Origin: Iodidimonas muriae | Lineage (GTDB): Bacteria > Pseudomonadota > Alphaproteobacteria > Sphingomonadales > Rhodothalassiaceae | Assembly: GCF_014647255.1 (NCBI RefSeq) | Contig: NZ_BMOV01000002.1 | Coordinates: forward strand, 434,001 to 498,000 | Length of the DNA stretch: 64,000 bases | Reading direction: 5' to 3' | Shown here: positions 63,678 through 64,000 of the stretch, piece by piece | Layout of the letters: every line of letters begins with the position of its first letter | Numbering within the stretch: position 1 is the stretch's first letter | Notes under the pieces: model-generated | Database searches by the model: none | The model's input: the letters and a program-made list of their open reading frames with translations, nothing else | What the model was told of the DNA's origin: nothing | Program-made: the position numbers and the translations under genes

Positions 63678-64000
63678 TTATGAACGGAGGGCCTTACGGA
63701 ATAGAACCACCCGATCATGCCCGGCCAAATCTTTATGGATGGATGGGGGCTGCCCAAAGGCCGTTTGTAAAAGCGTCCCGACCATAGGGGCCTGTCCGGC
63801 ACCCAGTTCAAAGGCCAGCAATCCATCCGCCGACAAAAAGGGCGGGATTTGTTCGATGATGGCGCGGTAGGCATCCAGTCCATCCGGCCCACCATCCAAA
63901 GCCCCCATGGGTTCATAGCAGCGCACATCAGGCATCAACTGCGCCAGATCATCATGGGAGATATAGGGGGGATTGCTTAGAACCACGTCAAAAGGTGCGG
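63678..64000 (-). CDS. prmC: PrmC, N5-glutamine methyltransferase of release factors (C-terminal part)
   Basis: The 107 residues in the window are the C-terminal part of PrmC, which methylates the GGQ glutamine of release factors RF1 and RF2. The catalytic NPPY lies in VVLSNPPYIS. EPMGALDGGPDGLDAYR is the usual sequence that follows. The N-terminal part lies beyond the right edge. A 208-base gap without a gene separates it from the DUF4167 gene. Confidence 0.9.
   Translation of the reverse strand, partial: APFDVVLSNPPYISHDDLAQLMPDVRCYEPMGALDGGPDGLDAYRAIIEQIPPFLSADGLLAFELGAGQAPMVGTLLQTAFGQPPSIHKDLAGHDRVVLFRKALRS

Overview
This window looks like a chromosomal core segment of an alphaproteobacterium. 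The evidence is gene content and order: a ChvI-type response regulator, an uninterrupted ccmABCDEFGHI cytochrome c maturation cluster, rpmH-rnpA-yidD-yidC-engB-argB, aroA-cmk-rpsA followed by ihfB, a lapA-type gene and pyrF, aroK-aroB-CNNM/CorC, a Suv3-like helicase with an S4 protein, 7Fe ferredoxin and CarD, and prmC next to a DUF4167 gene. Codon usage is GC-rich and even, and I see no insertion sequence, prophage, CRISPR array or rRNA operon. The genus cannot be fixed from the sequence alone.

Layout. 1-620: truncated chvI and a small hypothetical gene. 720-7888 (minus): the ccm cluster, several of its genes joined by 4-base ATGA overlaps. 7972-8085: a 37-residue membrane microprotein. 8533-12497 (plus): aconitase and a DUF481 outer-membrane protein. 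12541-16895 (minus): an RND efflux pump and its adaptor behind a promoter with a palindromic operator candidate. 17008-18673 (minus): a ZIP metal transporter with a near-perfect Zur-box-like palindrome over its promoter, and a DUF1223 thioredoxin-like protein. 18740-23265 (minus): rpmH-rnpA-yidD-yidC-engB-argB. 23656-27367 (plus): a TVP38 membrane protein, a mercuric-reductase-like flavoprotein and an orphan histidine kinase. 27425-35700: a Na+/H+ antiporter, an exported M24 peptidase, pyrF, lapA-like, ihfB, rpsA, cmk and aroA. 35842-38712: a TIGR02300 protein, tRNA-Ala, two repeat families, a Gly-rich secreted protein and a LuxR-type regulator. 38728-42188 (minus): xerD, and a 790-residue exported protein coupled to a 46-residue membrane protein. 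42404-50945 (plus): aroK, aroB, CNNM/CorC, helicase, S4 protein, TerB-like protein, ferredoxin and carD. 51016-53632 (minus): a nuclease-like protein, an alpha/beta hydrolase and a universal stress protein. 53756-59408: a PepSY protein with a two-component pair, a 17-kDa-antigen-like lipoprotein, and a lipidated subtilisin-type autotransporter with an overlapping small lipoprotein. 59548-64000: a nitrilase, an NDUFAF5-like methyltransferase, a phytase-like esterase, a DUF4167 protein and the end of prmC.

How the genes work together. Much of the window is housekeeping: heme attachment to exported apocytochromes, the shikimate pathway (aroA, aroB, aroK), translation and membrane-protein insertion (rpsA, rpmH, rnpA, yidD, yidC), and TCA flux (acnA). 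A second theme is the cell envelope: an RND pump, several lipoproteins, a DUF481 protein, PepSY plus two-component sensing, and a surface protease. The points most worth following are the Zur-like site at the ZIP gene, the nested hairpin in the rpsA leader, the lipidated autotransporter with its overlapping lipoprotein partner, the 46-residue membrane protein overlapping the 790-residue exported protein, the LuxR-type regulator whose ligand-pocket Asp appears to be Cys, and the 53-bp tandem repeat carrying copies of the tRNA-Ala 3' end. I did not find one large, clearly undescribed multi-gene system; these are smaller leads.
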